Of a stretch of 64,000 bases of DNA, positions 20,911 to 47,800 are shown in pieces (within the stretch, counting starts at the first letter, position 1; each line of letters begins with the position of its first letter). Below the pieces are notes generated by a model. It did no database searches and was not told where the DNA came from. It saw only the letters and a program-made list of their open reading frames with translations. Source of the DNA: Biomphalaria glabrata (taxonomy: Eukaryota > Mollusca > Gastropoda > Planorbidae); assembly GCF_947242115.1 (NCBI RefSeq), contig NC_074720.1, forward strand, positions 13,233,145-13,297,144, given 5' to 3'. A program made the position numbers and the translations under genes.

Positions 20911-22906
20911 AAGTAGATCATGGGCGTAGCCAGGATTTTTTTTCGGGGGGGGGGGTTTGGGGGGTGAATTTTTTTTTTCTCTCCCCCCCCCCCCAGCGAA
21001 AAAAAAATTATATGTATTTGTGTGTGTGTGTGTACATAATCTTTATTACATTCTGACCCTTCATTCTTTCGGAAGACGTTTATAGTGCCCTAGAATAGGT
21101 TCTTCCATGAGTTAGTGGAAAAATTGTAGATTCCCCGATATTACTAGCAAAGGGGTCTGGGGGAGCGCTAGGAGCTACCCCAGCGCGGGGCGAAGCCCCG
21201 CGGCCAAGCACTATTTTTGATATTGAAAACCAACAAAATGCATATTCTGAGGTATCTACACTGCATTTTCCTGCTATTAAAAAGTTTTATTTCAAAAACC
21301 TAATGTGCTATTCTTACTGACTTAGACCCTCCCACGACGTTCAGAGCATTTGACGTCAAGCTGTTTCCATAAAAATCTGTCACTGGTAATGTCTGAAGCC
21401 TCTTCCCACCAACCATGAGGACCTCCATGAATGAGTGGCATCAAGTTGTACTAGGATATCATTGCAACTCTTCTTATGCGTAATTCATTATGTCGGAGAA
21501 CATGTCCCGCAAACCTCATGCGTCGTTCTCTCACAATCTTACTAAGGGGTCGACTCCCAGTTCGGCATTAGATTTCCTTGATTTAGACCCGATCTCTATA
21601 ACTGACTCCTAAAATCTGTCTTAGCCATCTTTGTTGAGCTACATTTAGTGTTTTTCGATTTCGGTAGATGACTATTCACTGCAGTTTATTAATGGAGCCC
21701 TGCCACTGGTAAAAATGTGTAACCTCTCTTGAATACGCTCTTGGAATTAAGTGACTGTAGTTTGCTTTAGATTTTATATCGAAAAGAGAAGTTTTATCGT
21801 CAAAATCTTCTGTTGGGGCATTTCTACCTCAAAATGCTCTGTAGGGGGATCTTAGACTCAAAACCATCTGGAGAGGGTTTTAAACTTTAAAAAAAAGCCA
21901 TCTGTAGAAGAAGGGTTTAAACTCAAAATCCCCGATTGGCTTGGCTACTCTCAAATAATTTTAGTGTGTAATTTGCTTTTTTTTTATATTGAAGATGTAT
22001 TTTTAGCACCAAACCCCTCTGAATGGGGGTTTAAACTCAAAACCTCTTTCGGCAACGCTCATAGCATTTTGTGCGTAATTTTGCTTTTTTTTTTTCTTAC
22101 ACTGAAGATGTATTTTTATCCTCAAACCCCCCTGGCGGGGGGTTTAAACTCAAAACCCCTTTGACTACGCTCATAGATTTTAGAGTGAGTAATTTTCTTT
22201 TATTTATATTGAAGAGGTACTTTTTAGCTTCAAACTCCACTGGAGGGGAGTTTAATTAAACTCAAAACCCCTTAGACTACACTCATAACATTTTTAGTGT
22301 ATAATTTGCTTTGTTTTTATTATTAAAGAGGTATTTTTTACCTTCAAACCCCGCTGAAGTGGGGTTTAAACTCAAAACTGAGTCAAAACCCATTTAGCTA
22401 CGATCATAACATTTTGAGTGCGTAATTAGCTTTTTTTTATATTAAAAAGGGGGTTTATCGTAAATTTTAGACGGGGTTTTAAAATTGAAATCTTCCTTAA
22501 CTGTGCTCTTGGAATTAGGGGATTTTCGTTTGCATTTTTCTTGTTTTGTTTTATAGAAGAGGGGGAGTTAAATGCAAAAACGCAGGTAGGGGGTTTAAAA
22601 CTCAAAACCCTGGTAGGGGGTCTTAAACTCAAAACCCCTAGTAGGGGTTTTTAAACTCGAACCCCCCTGGTAGGGGGTTTTAAACTCAAAACCCCCTGGT
22701 AGGAGGTTTTTAAACTCAAAACCCCTTTGGTTGTGCTGGGGCAAGTGATAGTTTAGTATTAAAATCTCACCTAAAATAAACAAAATCAAAGCAAAAAATC
22801 AGTCACTAAATTCCGACTCCCGAAGGGGTGGGGGGATTTCATTTCGTGTGTGGGGGGGGTTTGAACCCCAACCCCCCCCCCCCCCGGCTACGCCCATGAA
22901 GTAGAT
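20911..22906. mobile_element. hAT-type non-autonomous element with internal repeats
   Basis: The element spans 20919-22898. Left end CATGGGCGTAGCCAGG, right end GGCTACGCCCATG, an inverted repeat. Both sides carry the same 8-bp duplication AAGTAGAT (20911-20918 and 22899-22906). The interior has poly-G and poly-C near the ends, a GGGGCGAAGCCCCG palindrome near 21186-21200 and a degenerate internal tandem repeat. No transposase was recognised. Confidence 0.85.
21780..22760 (+). repeat. Degenerate tandem repeat with GGGGTTTAAACTCAAAACCCC core
   Basis: About seven to nine units of roughly 100-130 bp, later shortening to about 35-40 bp. Each has a CCCC...GGGGTTTAAACTCAAAACCCC near-palindrome, lying inside the element at 20919-22898. 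Confidence 0.8.
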
Positions 22907-22979
22907 CTATCATCTTATAATTAGTTCAAGAGTTAGAGTTGGGCCTAGGCATCTGATGTTTGTGTGCAAGAGCGGAGCC

Positions 22980-23470
22980 TTCGCTCTGCGCATGCGTGAC
23001 CTTTCCCTCTTGTCTCTTGTAAATTTGTCTATTTGGATTCTAAAGTACGTATGTCAGGACATCTAAATTCGCAGATGTAAAGAACAAATTTATGTAAAAA
23101 TGCTTTTAAACACAAATTTGAAGGTTTATTTAATTAAATAATGAAATCAATAGACTATATTCTGTATTTTCGTGTGTAAAAGTAAAAAAATTTCTGTGCA
23201 AAGTGTAGTTTTAAAAATTAGATCTAGGTATAGATCATTTTGATCTAAACATGGTAAACATGGCCTAGATCCATGAAATAGTAATACTTTCATAGAATTT
23301 TATTTTAGGGTCTTAAGATAGTTTTAGGGTTACTATACATACGTTACGGTTCTAGTTAGTACCCAAAGAACATTTATGCCAAGTTTTATCAAGATTAATG
23401 AAACGGTTTTGATTTCTATGCGGGACAAACATACATACGCCTTACTTTCTTTATAGTATAAAGTATTATT
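22980..23470 (+). repeat. Interspersed repeat common in snail genomes
   Basis: Contains AAGTTTTATCAAGATTAATG and TTTCTATGCGGGACAAACAT ahead of CTTTATAGTATA. I recall this as a high-copy gastropod repeat of uncertain class. Confidence 0.45.
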
Positions 23471-24300
23471 ATATATAATATAACAGAGAATAACAATATA
23501 ACAGAGAATAACAAAAAGTGGTCATATTACAACTAGAGCAGTTTGTTTCTCAAACAAAAAATCTGTGGGAGCTCCCCCAGTAGGGGTTCGGGGCGGAGCT
23601 TCGGCGCCAAGCTTGTGTTTTTTACTGCCAGAAACGCATTGTCTTGTCATTCACAGCTCATTATTTAAAAGGTAGGTCAAATTTAGTAAAAATAAATTAC
23701 GAGTGGCCAATACTGAAGTGAGTGACAATCATCCAGATACAGATAGTGTAGGTATATCTTTCTTACGCGTATTTATCGTAATGTTATCTACATGTTTAGT
23801 TAGGCCTCTTGTAGTAGTTTTCTGCTTAAAAATGGGTCCGGCCCCCACCCCCTCAAAAGTTAAAAGCGACGAGGGTAGTAGAAGTAATCGCCACCCCCAA
23901 TCCTTACCGCCAAAGAGGCGGCCAATATACCAGAAGGGGAGCAACAGACTATAAAGATTTGTTTACATATATACCAATAAGTTGCTTTTATCATATACAT
24001 ATGTTACTAATTATGTTAACAAACTGTGATATCTGCAAAAATATATAAACCCGCACTCGAAAGTTAATGGTGGGGGGGGGCGGATTTATACTATCGCCCT
24101 TTCCAACCCCACCAAATAAGCCAACATACTAGAAGGGGAACGACACAATATTAAGATAGTTAAAATATCAATTACTAACTAATTAAGTTAACAAATTGTG
24201 ATTTCTACATTTTCGCATTTTTTCGTACACAGCAAGTGGGGCAATTTGTGATTATAAGTGAATGGTCAAGACCAAGAATGGTATAGAGTAGATTAATAAA
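23471..24300. other. Intergenic stretch before copy 2
   Basis: No gene recognised. Two related segments (about 23815-23970 and 24045-24160) share a pattern of CCCC-rich sequence, then GCCAATATACCAGAAGGGGA. They look like an old direct duplication. Confidence 0.55.
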
Positions 24301-24308
24301 AACACTAT

Positions 24309-24352
24309 ACTCTTGTTGTGTGAGAAGCAAACAGAACCCTTAAGCACCGAAA
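24309..24352 (+). repeat. Single monomer related to satellite A
   Basis: CTCTTGTTGTGTGAGAAGCA followed by AACAGAACCCTTAAGCACC matches the satellite A monomer (TTTGTTGTGTGCAAAGCAAACAGAACC...). It stands alone in the 3' flank of copy 2, in the place corresponding to the array behind copy 1. Confidence 0.85.
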
Positions 24353-24517
24353 CATTTATCTAACTTTTTTGTCTGGTAGCGAAGATGACATCATGAATGG
24401 AAAGTCAAATTATTCATCTTTAAATAAGTACATCAAGTGAAACTGTATTTCTATTGCTATTATTAGTGTCATGAATGAAAAATCATGTTAAACTCTTTAA
24501 ATTATGTCAAGTAAAAC

Positions 24518-24523
24518 TTTATT
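24518..24523 (-). terminator. Poly(A) signal of GHL10 copy 2
   Basis: Minus-strand AATAAA, 26 bp after the stop, in the same block (AACTTTATTTC) as copy 1. Confidence 0.55.
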
Positions 24524-24548
24524 TCTATTTCCATTATTAGCAGTGACC

Positions 24549-39473
<14,925 letters not shown>

Positions 39474-40304
39474 GGCTGTGTTCTGTTATCGAGACAAATA
39501 TGTTGATAATATCGGGAAAGCCGTTAACAATTGAAATAAATAAATCCCTTCATTTGTATAAAAAAAGATAAATTAGTTTTAGTCTACTTGGAGAGATAAA
39601 TATGTTCTAGTAGAAGTATTTTATTAAAACGATAAAATATTTTTTTTAATAGAGACGAGGACCCTACAGTCTGCAACAAGTATATGTAGTTGTACATTAC
39701 CTCTTACTCAGTCAGCTACTCTTGAATGAACATAGTCTCTGAATCAGCACAAATTAAAAAGGTTTCGTTTGTAACCTTTAGATTTTGAACTTCTAAAGAA
39801 ATGATATTTTAAGCAGTGGCGATCTTTTTTTTAAAAAAAAAGCCCTACCTCGTTCTCGCTTACAGTTGTTTTTTTTTTTCAAGGTGGGTAGGGGAGAGAT
39901 GATGAAATGAAGAACTTTAATTATAATGTTTAGTAATTATACGTTTTGGCAAGTTTTTTGTGCTATCGCCTCCCCCATCCCCGTGACAGACCAAATACAA
40001 ATTTTTTTTATTTTCAATACATGGAGCAGTAAGACTTAGAACACCTCTCCCAGCGCCGCTGCCGAATCAAAATGTATTTTTCTTATCTCTATGCATATAT
40101 ATATTCCTAATCCACCGATACCATAGAACATGTCTGTTTCTCATACCACTTACGTGTCTTTAGTAAGTGCCAGATTGACATTCATAGTCATACAGCAAAA
40201 AAAAAAAACAAAAAAAAAACAACAAACAAATAAAAAATAAAAAAAAACGACACACACCTCTCTCATGAAGAAACATAATAAGCACAAAACAAAGGGTTTA
40301 TAAT
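39474..40304 (-). promoter_or_regulatory. 5' flank of copy 2 with transposon-free site
   Basis: Aligns with 14339-14451 plus 17221-17867 of copy 1 as one continuous stretch. The sequence TTTGTATAAAAAAAGATAAA near 39557 is the uninterrupted counterpart of the GTATAAAT insertion site. A minus-strand GTAAGT near 40150 and a GTAATG near 39700 are conserved or nearly so with copy 1 and could be leader-exon donors. Confidence 0.5.
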
Positions 40305-42556
40305 TGTGACAGGTGGGAAAATGTGACGTGTGTTTGGCACGTTTTATGTCTAGGGGATGATTATTTTTAAAGCTATCACACCCCCACTTATCAGCATATA
40401 AATCGGGAGCAGACACGCAACGAGACAAAGCAATGAAAGATAGATACAAAAGTTAAAATAAAGGATATTTATTTACATAAATATACATATAATAAGAAAA
40501 AGGGGGAGGGTTTGCATCTATCTCTAGTATATTCTATGTTTAATCATCACTCTTGCACATAATAAGAGAGTATGTCACTTTGTCCTCTGACTTAGCTGGT
40601 TGTCCTGTTGATGTCGCAGCTGGCTGTGTCCTGGCTTGAGGTTCTGCAGCTGGAGGTGGCGCTCTAGCGGATAGAGGGACGCCGGCGATATAGTTCTTGT
40701 GGAGTCTCAGTCCCAAGTTCTAGTATCTGTAGTGGGCACAGTATGGCGGGTGGCCGGATACCGTGGGCACAAGGTTACTGCGGGCAGAGCTGATCTGCCG
40801 TGGGCAGCGTGGCTGACAGGATATGTCCAGTGAGTTGCAGAGGGTTGGCGTAGCTATGACGTCTCACACAGATCTGGTCTATAGGGACGTCGCACCTAAT
40901 AGCTTGACAGGTGGGCTGTCGAATAGGCGGGCAATGCCGATAGCGCCAAGTAGTAGAGTTGAGTAGATCTCAGTGGGCAAGTGCAGCGCTGAATAGCACT
41001 AAGCACAACTGCAGGTAAATAGATCGTTGATCCAATAACTAGGCAATATGTGATTCTTGATAGCGACTAGGTAAGTGCAGCGCTGATTAGCACTAAGCAC
41101 ATAGATAGGCCAGTAGGCAAATAGGCAGGTAAGTAATCCGATAAATAGGCAGGTCTCAGTAGGACAGTGCAGTGCTGGATAGCACTCAGCACATAAATAG
41201 TAGGTGATTCTTGATATCAAACAAATAGGCAGACACCTGAGGGAGGCTGCGGATAAATAAAGACAAGTTAGGACATGTCTCTCATACATCTTATCGATGC
41301 CCTCGACTGAGGTGCATTCGTCAGATTGGTAAAATTGCTTTAGAGCATAAAGGGGAGATGATGACAAATGGGATTTGGAAAATAGATGGCAGATAGTAGC
41401 AATATAAAAATGTACATGAAAGAGAACGTAATAATATAAAAATGTACATAGAAGGGGAAATAATAATCTCAAATAAACAACACAGGTGGGTAAAGAAAGA
41501 AAAAAGGGGGGGGGGTGAGTTGGGCGGTGGTCAGCGACCGAGACGCTTTGTTTGCATATGACCGTGGGTCGAGAACAATGGAGCGTGCTTGAATGTCCCT
41601 TCAAGCGGCGCAACTCTCATTAGAGTAAAATGAGTAAAGGGGAGATAATCCATTACAGGGAAGATAATTCATATCTCTTTTCTAGACGCAGTATCAGTGC
41701 GCTAGTAAGATTATCAAGGCTGTCAACCGAGATAAAAGAAATAAAATAAGATGTACAAATATATACATGGTTGCATCAACGATCAATTGAGCAACGTAGC
41801 ATTAATAGATTAATGCAATACATAAATAAATACATAGCACAAGTTTATGTTTTCTACTTACGCCAGTGAGAAATACACAATGCACTAATTAAATATAAAT
41901 GAACTAAGCAAAATACACATGATAAAATCCAATGGAAATATACACAGAGTAATTGAGATGGAACTTGTGATTAAGTTCGGCTTACCACCAGGTATTCCTC
42001 TAGGAGAAAGAATAAGTGATATAGTCCAGACTCGATAGCTCAGCTCGAATGAGAAAGAGAGGGTGATTTGAGTTGGTTTACTATATATATATGCCTGAAA
42101 AGTGTGGGCGGACACCGGAAATGTCCTAGGCTAAGAATTATCTTACACGTGGGTGAAATCCGACAAGAGCCGCACCTTGGAGTATCACGCGGTGTGTTGA
42201 CCAGGGTAATCTCTTAGATCAAAGAGAGACGTGAGGAAAGGGGGGGGGGAGGATTAGCTTGCATTCAAACCAAGGTGGTGTCAACCGCGGCTGTCAGACA
42301 TCCTGTCGATAAGATCAAGGTCTGAGCGTATCTTTGCCCCGGTCAAGGGAAGATAAATGAAAGGACTGGCCTAATTTTCTCCAAGGTGGTGGACTAAGTC
42401 TAGCCTGGTAGAGAGGAAAAGGTGTGGCGGGTGAATGATTTAGGGGTTGGATGGGGAAATAATTAAAATAAAATAAATAAATAATGAAAAATAATAATTA
42501 ATGCTGTGATAAATTTGAGTGACTCTGACAGCGAGTTTTTGACTTGTCACAATAAT
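40300..42556. mobile_element. Large solo LTR fossil, 2.2 kb
   Basis: The element spans 40305-42551. It begins TGTGACAGG and ends CTTGTCACA (short inverted TG...CA ends) and is flanked by the 5-bp duplication ATAAT (40300-40304 and 42552-42556). A block GTGCAGCGCTG(A/G)ATAGCACT recurs three times (about 40982, 41077, 41167). No internal region or second LTR is present, so it is a solo LTR of a retroelement, family undetermined. The intact duplication suggests moderate age. The long open frame inside it is not recognisable as a protein. Confidence 0.75.
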
Positions 42557-42892
42557 ATTATTAACTTTCACGATAAATTGTAAACAGAGTAATCTGCTCT
42601 TTATTTACATTTCAATTACGAAATCAGGGTAACGTTTTCCGAGCCAAAAAAAAAAAGGGTGGGGGGGAGGGTGCTAAAAAGAAGAAAAACGTCACATTCC
42701 GTATCTGTTCACAATGGTCTCTGAAGTCTCTGTTTAATTCTCTGGCTCTAAAATGATTCACACACGTCACAAAGTGGTATCCTAGCATGCTACCGTGTCC
42801 ATATTTTTCCACTGCTTTATTGATTCGTATTGGACATTTTTTTGTGATCACAAATACTATTTTTTTTAAATTATAAATCAAAACAATACAAA

Positions 42893-43236
42893 AGAGAACA
42901 GACACAACAGACACAAGAGACACGACAGACACAACAGACGCGACAGACACAAGAGACACGACAGACACAACAGACGCGACAGACACAATAGACACGACAG
43001 ACACAAGAGACACGACAGACACAACAGACACACTAGACACAACAGACACAAGAGACACAAAAGACACAACAGACACAAGAGACACAAAAGACACAACAGA
43101 CACAAGAGACACACTAGACACAACAGACATAAGAGACACGACAGACACAAGAGACACAACAGACACGCTTGACACAACAGACACAAGAGACACACTAGAC
43201 ACAACAGACACAAGAGACACAACAGACACAAGAGAC
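42893..43236 (+). repeat. 9-bp tandem repeat, AGACACAAC/AGACACAAG
   Basis: About 38 units alternating mostly between ACAACAGAC and ACAAGAGAC forms. On the minus strand it reads as Val-Ser-Leu or Cys-Leu repeats, which are composition artefacts. Confidence 0.95.
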
Positions 43237-43730
43237 AGAGAAGTTCATTGAGTGACTACACAAAGACGTCGTGATCTTGTTCACGTTCCTTACAAACCCT
43301 TCGAGCAAGGTTACAGACCCAGCAACTCTACCAGCAACTCTACCAGACATTGACGTGATTCATTTGAAAAGATACTTACGAAATGTATATTTCATTTCAT
43401 TGCTGATTGACGCAGCTTTCTAACATAGTTCAGACTTTCTGGTTTTTCTTTGGTTAATATGTTCTTCAAATATGTTAAAATTATCTTTAAGTGGAGAGTA
43501 AGACCCTTGGGACACGCACTGTCGTAAATCCAGAGCTGTTCTTACTTACTCCGAGCAAGCTACAAGCGTACACTTCTTTAAAAATAACATTTTTGCCGCA
43601 GGAAAAAATGCGAAACCAAAAATTTAGAAAGAAACAAAAACTTAAAAGTTTCTGATCCGTCGAAATTTGGATACATTTTTTTCTCTTTTATTTGGAGGCC
43701 CCGCTTGTCTTTCCTTAGATCCGACCCTGG

Positions 43731-43845
43731 CCAGAAGCCCATTAGAGCTGAACGCCTTAAAGATCCCGAAACTGAAAATCCAAGTCTTCACCAGGATTTG
43801 AGACCCATTCGGAAGCCAACTGCTTTACCTCTCAGCAACCTGTCA
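43731..43845 (-). mobile_element. SINE (type I), minus orientation
   Basis: The reverse complement reads GGTAAAGCAGTTGGCTTCCG then CCTGGTGAAGACTTGGATTT and ends at CAGCTCTAATGGGC. Same family as 62965. Confidence 0.8.
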
Positions 43846-44386
43846 CATTTCAAGAAATATCGTTTTCCAGAGCCGTGTTCAGGCTCCACCCAGCCATACA
43901 TTTCCGAATGAAGGGGAATTGTTAAAAACATAGTCTATACACATTTGCTTTATTCTGTACATGGCTACACCAAAATAGCCATTCTTTGCCTGTTAATCAC
44001 TAAAAGACATGTTTCACCCCACTACATCCCTCCCGCCCCATGAAAGACATCTTGGTTTATTGAATGTATAGATCTACTAGACTTTATAACATTCCAATAA
44101 TAGGCCTTTAGGTCTAGACCATAGACATATATATAGTCTAGACTTAGAAGACGATGCGCAAAATTTTCCTGAACTTTAAGTCATTACACTCTTTAATGAA
44201 TAATGTCTACTTGCGGAAATACCCCAAAAAAACTATATTCTGTTCAAGATAAATATGTTCTCGTTTTCCAGCCAAATTTAAATTTACTTCACAGATATTA
44301 GATGACCACTAGTGTTACTATAACGGAGATTATATCATATAATGACAAAGAGCTGTGTCACAAATCACAATATATGAAGAACAACA

Positions 44387-44392
44387 TTTATT
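44387..44392 (-). terminator. Poly(A) signal candidate of GHL10 copy 3
   Basis: Minus-strand AATAAA about 107 bp after the stop. Confidence 0.45.
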
Positions 44393-44498
44393 GTGGATTT
44401 AAAGCGTAGCTATTTTATATTTTCTTTTATTCAGTTACCATTGAAAAATAAATGTATGACCCTAAACTTCCACAACAGTAACACAAAGTCTATTTCAC

Positions 44499-44828
44499 TT
44501 AGCCCACTACTGTTGTCACAGTGACGGGGTTTCCGTCAGTTTCTTCCCCCAGCCTGTTAACCGCTGACACCACGTACTCGCCTTGACCGCTGACATCCAG
44601 GTGAGTGGTGGCGGCGTTCAGGACCTTGACCAGTGTGCAGGTGTTTGCCACGCTGTGATACACAGCCCAGGAGCGGACGTTTTCATGACTGCTACCACTC
44701 CAGTCCAGAGTGGGTCCACTGGCTGTGACCTTCGGGGCGGCAGGAGCTGGGACCCCGCCCCGGTAGCTGTATTTGTCCGGAAGAGCGGGGTGTTTGTAGA
44801 CAGACGACTTCAAAGTGGTGAACAAACT
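44499..44828 (-). CDS. GHL10 copy 3 exon 10 (C-terminal domain)
   Basis: 330 bp, with NVRSWAVYHSVANTCTLVKV and GEYVVSAVNRLGEETDGNPV. Stop TAA at 44499-44501. Acceptor TATCTTAG. Confidence 0.92.
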   Translation of the reverse strand, partial: SLFTTLKSSVYKHPALPDKYSYRGGVPAPAAPKVTASGPTLDWSGSSHENVRSWAVYHSVANTCTLVKVLNAATTHLDVSGQGEYVVSAVNRLGEETDGNPVTVTTVVG

Positions 44829-47800
44829 CTAAGATAATAGATAAAATATCAATTAACTTGCTTTCATTAAATCTGTGTCCCTAGCTTGTAATTTCCCAAT
44901 GCTATGGGCTTTCAACTTAGTAATAAATTCTATACTATTGATAATTAGGACAAGGAATGACTTCAATCTCTCAACTTATACAAAATGCAGCCAAGTCAAT
45001 CCAAGTTGATTAGATAGTGTTTATGTATCCGTTGTCGCCAATAAATTGATGCCAACTGCCGATTATTGAAAAATAAAATCTGTCTTTTTAGTCCGTTTAG
45101 TTACAATCAACCATGCCTAAACTGGCCTAAAGTCACAATCAACCATGCCTAAACTGGCCTAAAGTCATAATCAACCATGCCTAAACTGGCTTAAAGTCAC
45201 AATCAACCATGTCTAAACTGGTCTAAAGTCACAATCAACCATATCTAAACTGGTCTAAAGTCGCAATCAACCATGCCTAAACTGGCTTAAAGTCACAATC
45301 AACCATGTCTAAACTGGCCAAGAGTCACAATCAACCATGTCTAAACTGGTCTAAAGTTGCAATCAACCATGCCTAAACTGGCTTAAAGTCACAATCAACC
45401 ATGCCTAAACTGGCCAAGAGTCACAATCAACCATGCCTAAACTGGCTTAAAGTCACAATCAACCATGTCTAAACTGGTCTAAAGTCACAATCAACCATGT
45501 CTAAACTGGTCTAAAGTCGCAATCAACCATGCCTAAACTGGCCTAAAGTCACAATCAACCATGCCTAAACTGGCCTAAAGTCACAATCAACCATGCCTAA
45601 ACTGGCTTAAAGTCACAATCAACCATGTCTAAACTGGTCTAAAGTCACAATCAACCATGTCTAAACTGGTCTAAAGTCGCAATCAACCATGCCTAAACTG
45701 GCTTAAAGTCACAATCAACCATGTCTAAACTGGCCAAGAGTCACAATCAACCATGTCTAAACTGGTCTAAAGTCGCAATCAACCATGCCTAAACTGGCTT
45801 AAAGTCACAATCAACCATGCCTAAACTGGCTTAAAGTCACAATCAACCATGTCTAAACTGGTCTAAAGTCGCAATCAACCATGTCTAAACTGGTCTAAAG
45901 TCACAATCAACCATGTCTAAACTGGTCTAAAGTCACAATCAACCATGTCTAAACTGGTCTAAAGTCGCAATCAACCATGCCTAAACTGGCTTAAAGTCAC
46001 AATCAACCATGTCTAAACTGGCCAAGAGTCACAATCAACCATGCCTAAACTGGCTTAAAGTCACAATCAACCATGCCTAAACTGGCTTAAAGTCACAATC
46101 AACCATGTCTAAACTGGTCTAAAGTCGCAGTCAACCATGTCTAAACTGGTCTAAAGTCACAATCCACAACAATTAACCAAGCCTTCACTACTGACCACGC
46201 CTATCGAGAATATTAACCACGCCTCTGCAGCAATGCCACTCACACAAGGAACTGTAACTCACGTGGACGTTATGCTCCACATGCTTGGCGCTGTAATGAA
46301 TGACCCCCCAGACGTCGTGGGCAGTTCTTGATTGAGTGGCCTGGACCTGGTGCAGTATCTCATTCACATTCCAGTTGTTTTCAACCACCCTGGTCAAAGT
46401 GACACACAATGAACGACTTAGTTCCAAACGATGCAGTCAATGAATACTGAGATCAAGACAAACACGCACAAGCAAAGTGCACATCTTATCTTATAAGGTT
46501 ATCTTATTACAGGCTTTCATTCTTGGAAACCTAGTCATAAATAGAACATTGTTTGTTTTTTTGTTTTGTGTTATCAGGCATTCAGAGTACGGAAGTATTA
46601 ATAAGCCAGCTATTTTAATGCTGTGTGATAGTTTCTCTTGCACTTTACAGCACTTTATTACCTAATTTATGAACAACACTTTATTACCTAATTTATGAAC
46701 AGCACTTTATACCTAATTTATGAACAGCACTTTATTACCTAATTAATGAACAGCACTTTATACCTAATTTATGAAGACACTTTATTACTTAATTTATGAA
46801 CAGCACTTTATTACCTAATTTATGAACAACACTTTATTACCTAATTTATGAACAGCACTTTATTACCTAATTTATGAACAGCACTTTATTACCTAATTTA
46901 TGAACAGCACTTTATACCTAATTTATGAAGACACTTTATTACTTAATTTATGAACAGCACTTTATTACCTAATTTATGAAGACACTTTATTACCTAATTT
47001 ATGAACAGCACTTTATTACCTAATTTATGAACAGCACTTTATTACCTAATTAATGAACAGCACTTTATACCTAATTTATGAAGACACTTTATTACTTAAT
47101 TTATGAACAGCACTTTATTACCTAATTTATGAACAGCACTTTATACCTAATTTATGAACAACACTTTATTACCTAATTTATGAACAGCACTTTATACCTA
47201 ATTTATGAAGACACTTTATTACCTAATTTATGAACAGCACTTTATACCTAATTTATGAATATTTATAAACTTTTACAAAGTAACTTTAAATGTTTAGTTG
47301 TCAACAGTGTACTTTCAAAACGACATCCTTAACATAATGTTCTTTCTCACAATCTTTTTCTGACGTTTTTCGTAACGTTCCTTTAGGCCGCCACAACATG
47401 TCTTCATATCTATTTCTCTTCTTTATCTCTCTTATTGCGTTTTTATAGATTTTTGTGCGTAAATGGGAACCTACAACATTAAAGTATTAAAAAATGGGAG
47501 ATTACTGTGACTAACTTTTAATGGGAAAATCTCCAATAGTTTTCATTAAGAATGTTGATAGGCCCTATCTAGATTGTTAATAGGCCCTACTAGATTGTTT
47601 ATAGGGCCTATTTATTTTATTTTAAATGGATATTTAAGTATTTAATTTATTTTTTCGACAACTAATTTCTATTTACAGCTAAATATTAATAAATAATATA
47701 CCTGTAGTCGGCAAGACCAGCGTACACGTGTTTATGTGTTGGGTTCTGGGCAGGGTCTGACCACCAGTCAATCAGTTTGGTAAAACTCTGGGGCCCATCA

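Larger units (their letters stand above)
42557..44386. other. Intergenic stretch between copies 2 and 3
   Basis: Apart from the 9-bp repeat and the SINE listed separately, it holds AT-rich sequence and short homopolymers. No gene recognised. Confidence 0.65.

Noticed and set aside
17868-24300. A fourth GHL10 copy between copies 1 and 2
   Set aside because: I looked for WIATV, FNPYR, DDYFYP and APQLYW on both strands and found none outside the three genes and the dead exon 6.
40999-41613. 204-codon open frame on the minus strand
   Set aside because: It lies wholly within the solo LTR fossil and shows no known protein motif or codon pattern.
42624-43231. Val-Ser-Leu and Cys-Leu repeat proteins on the minus strand
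   Set aside because: Both are the 9-bp AGACACAAC repeat read in different frames.
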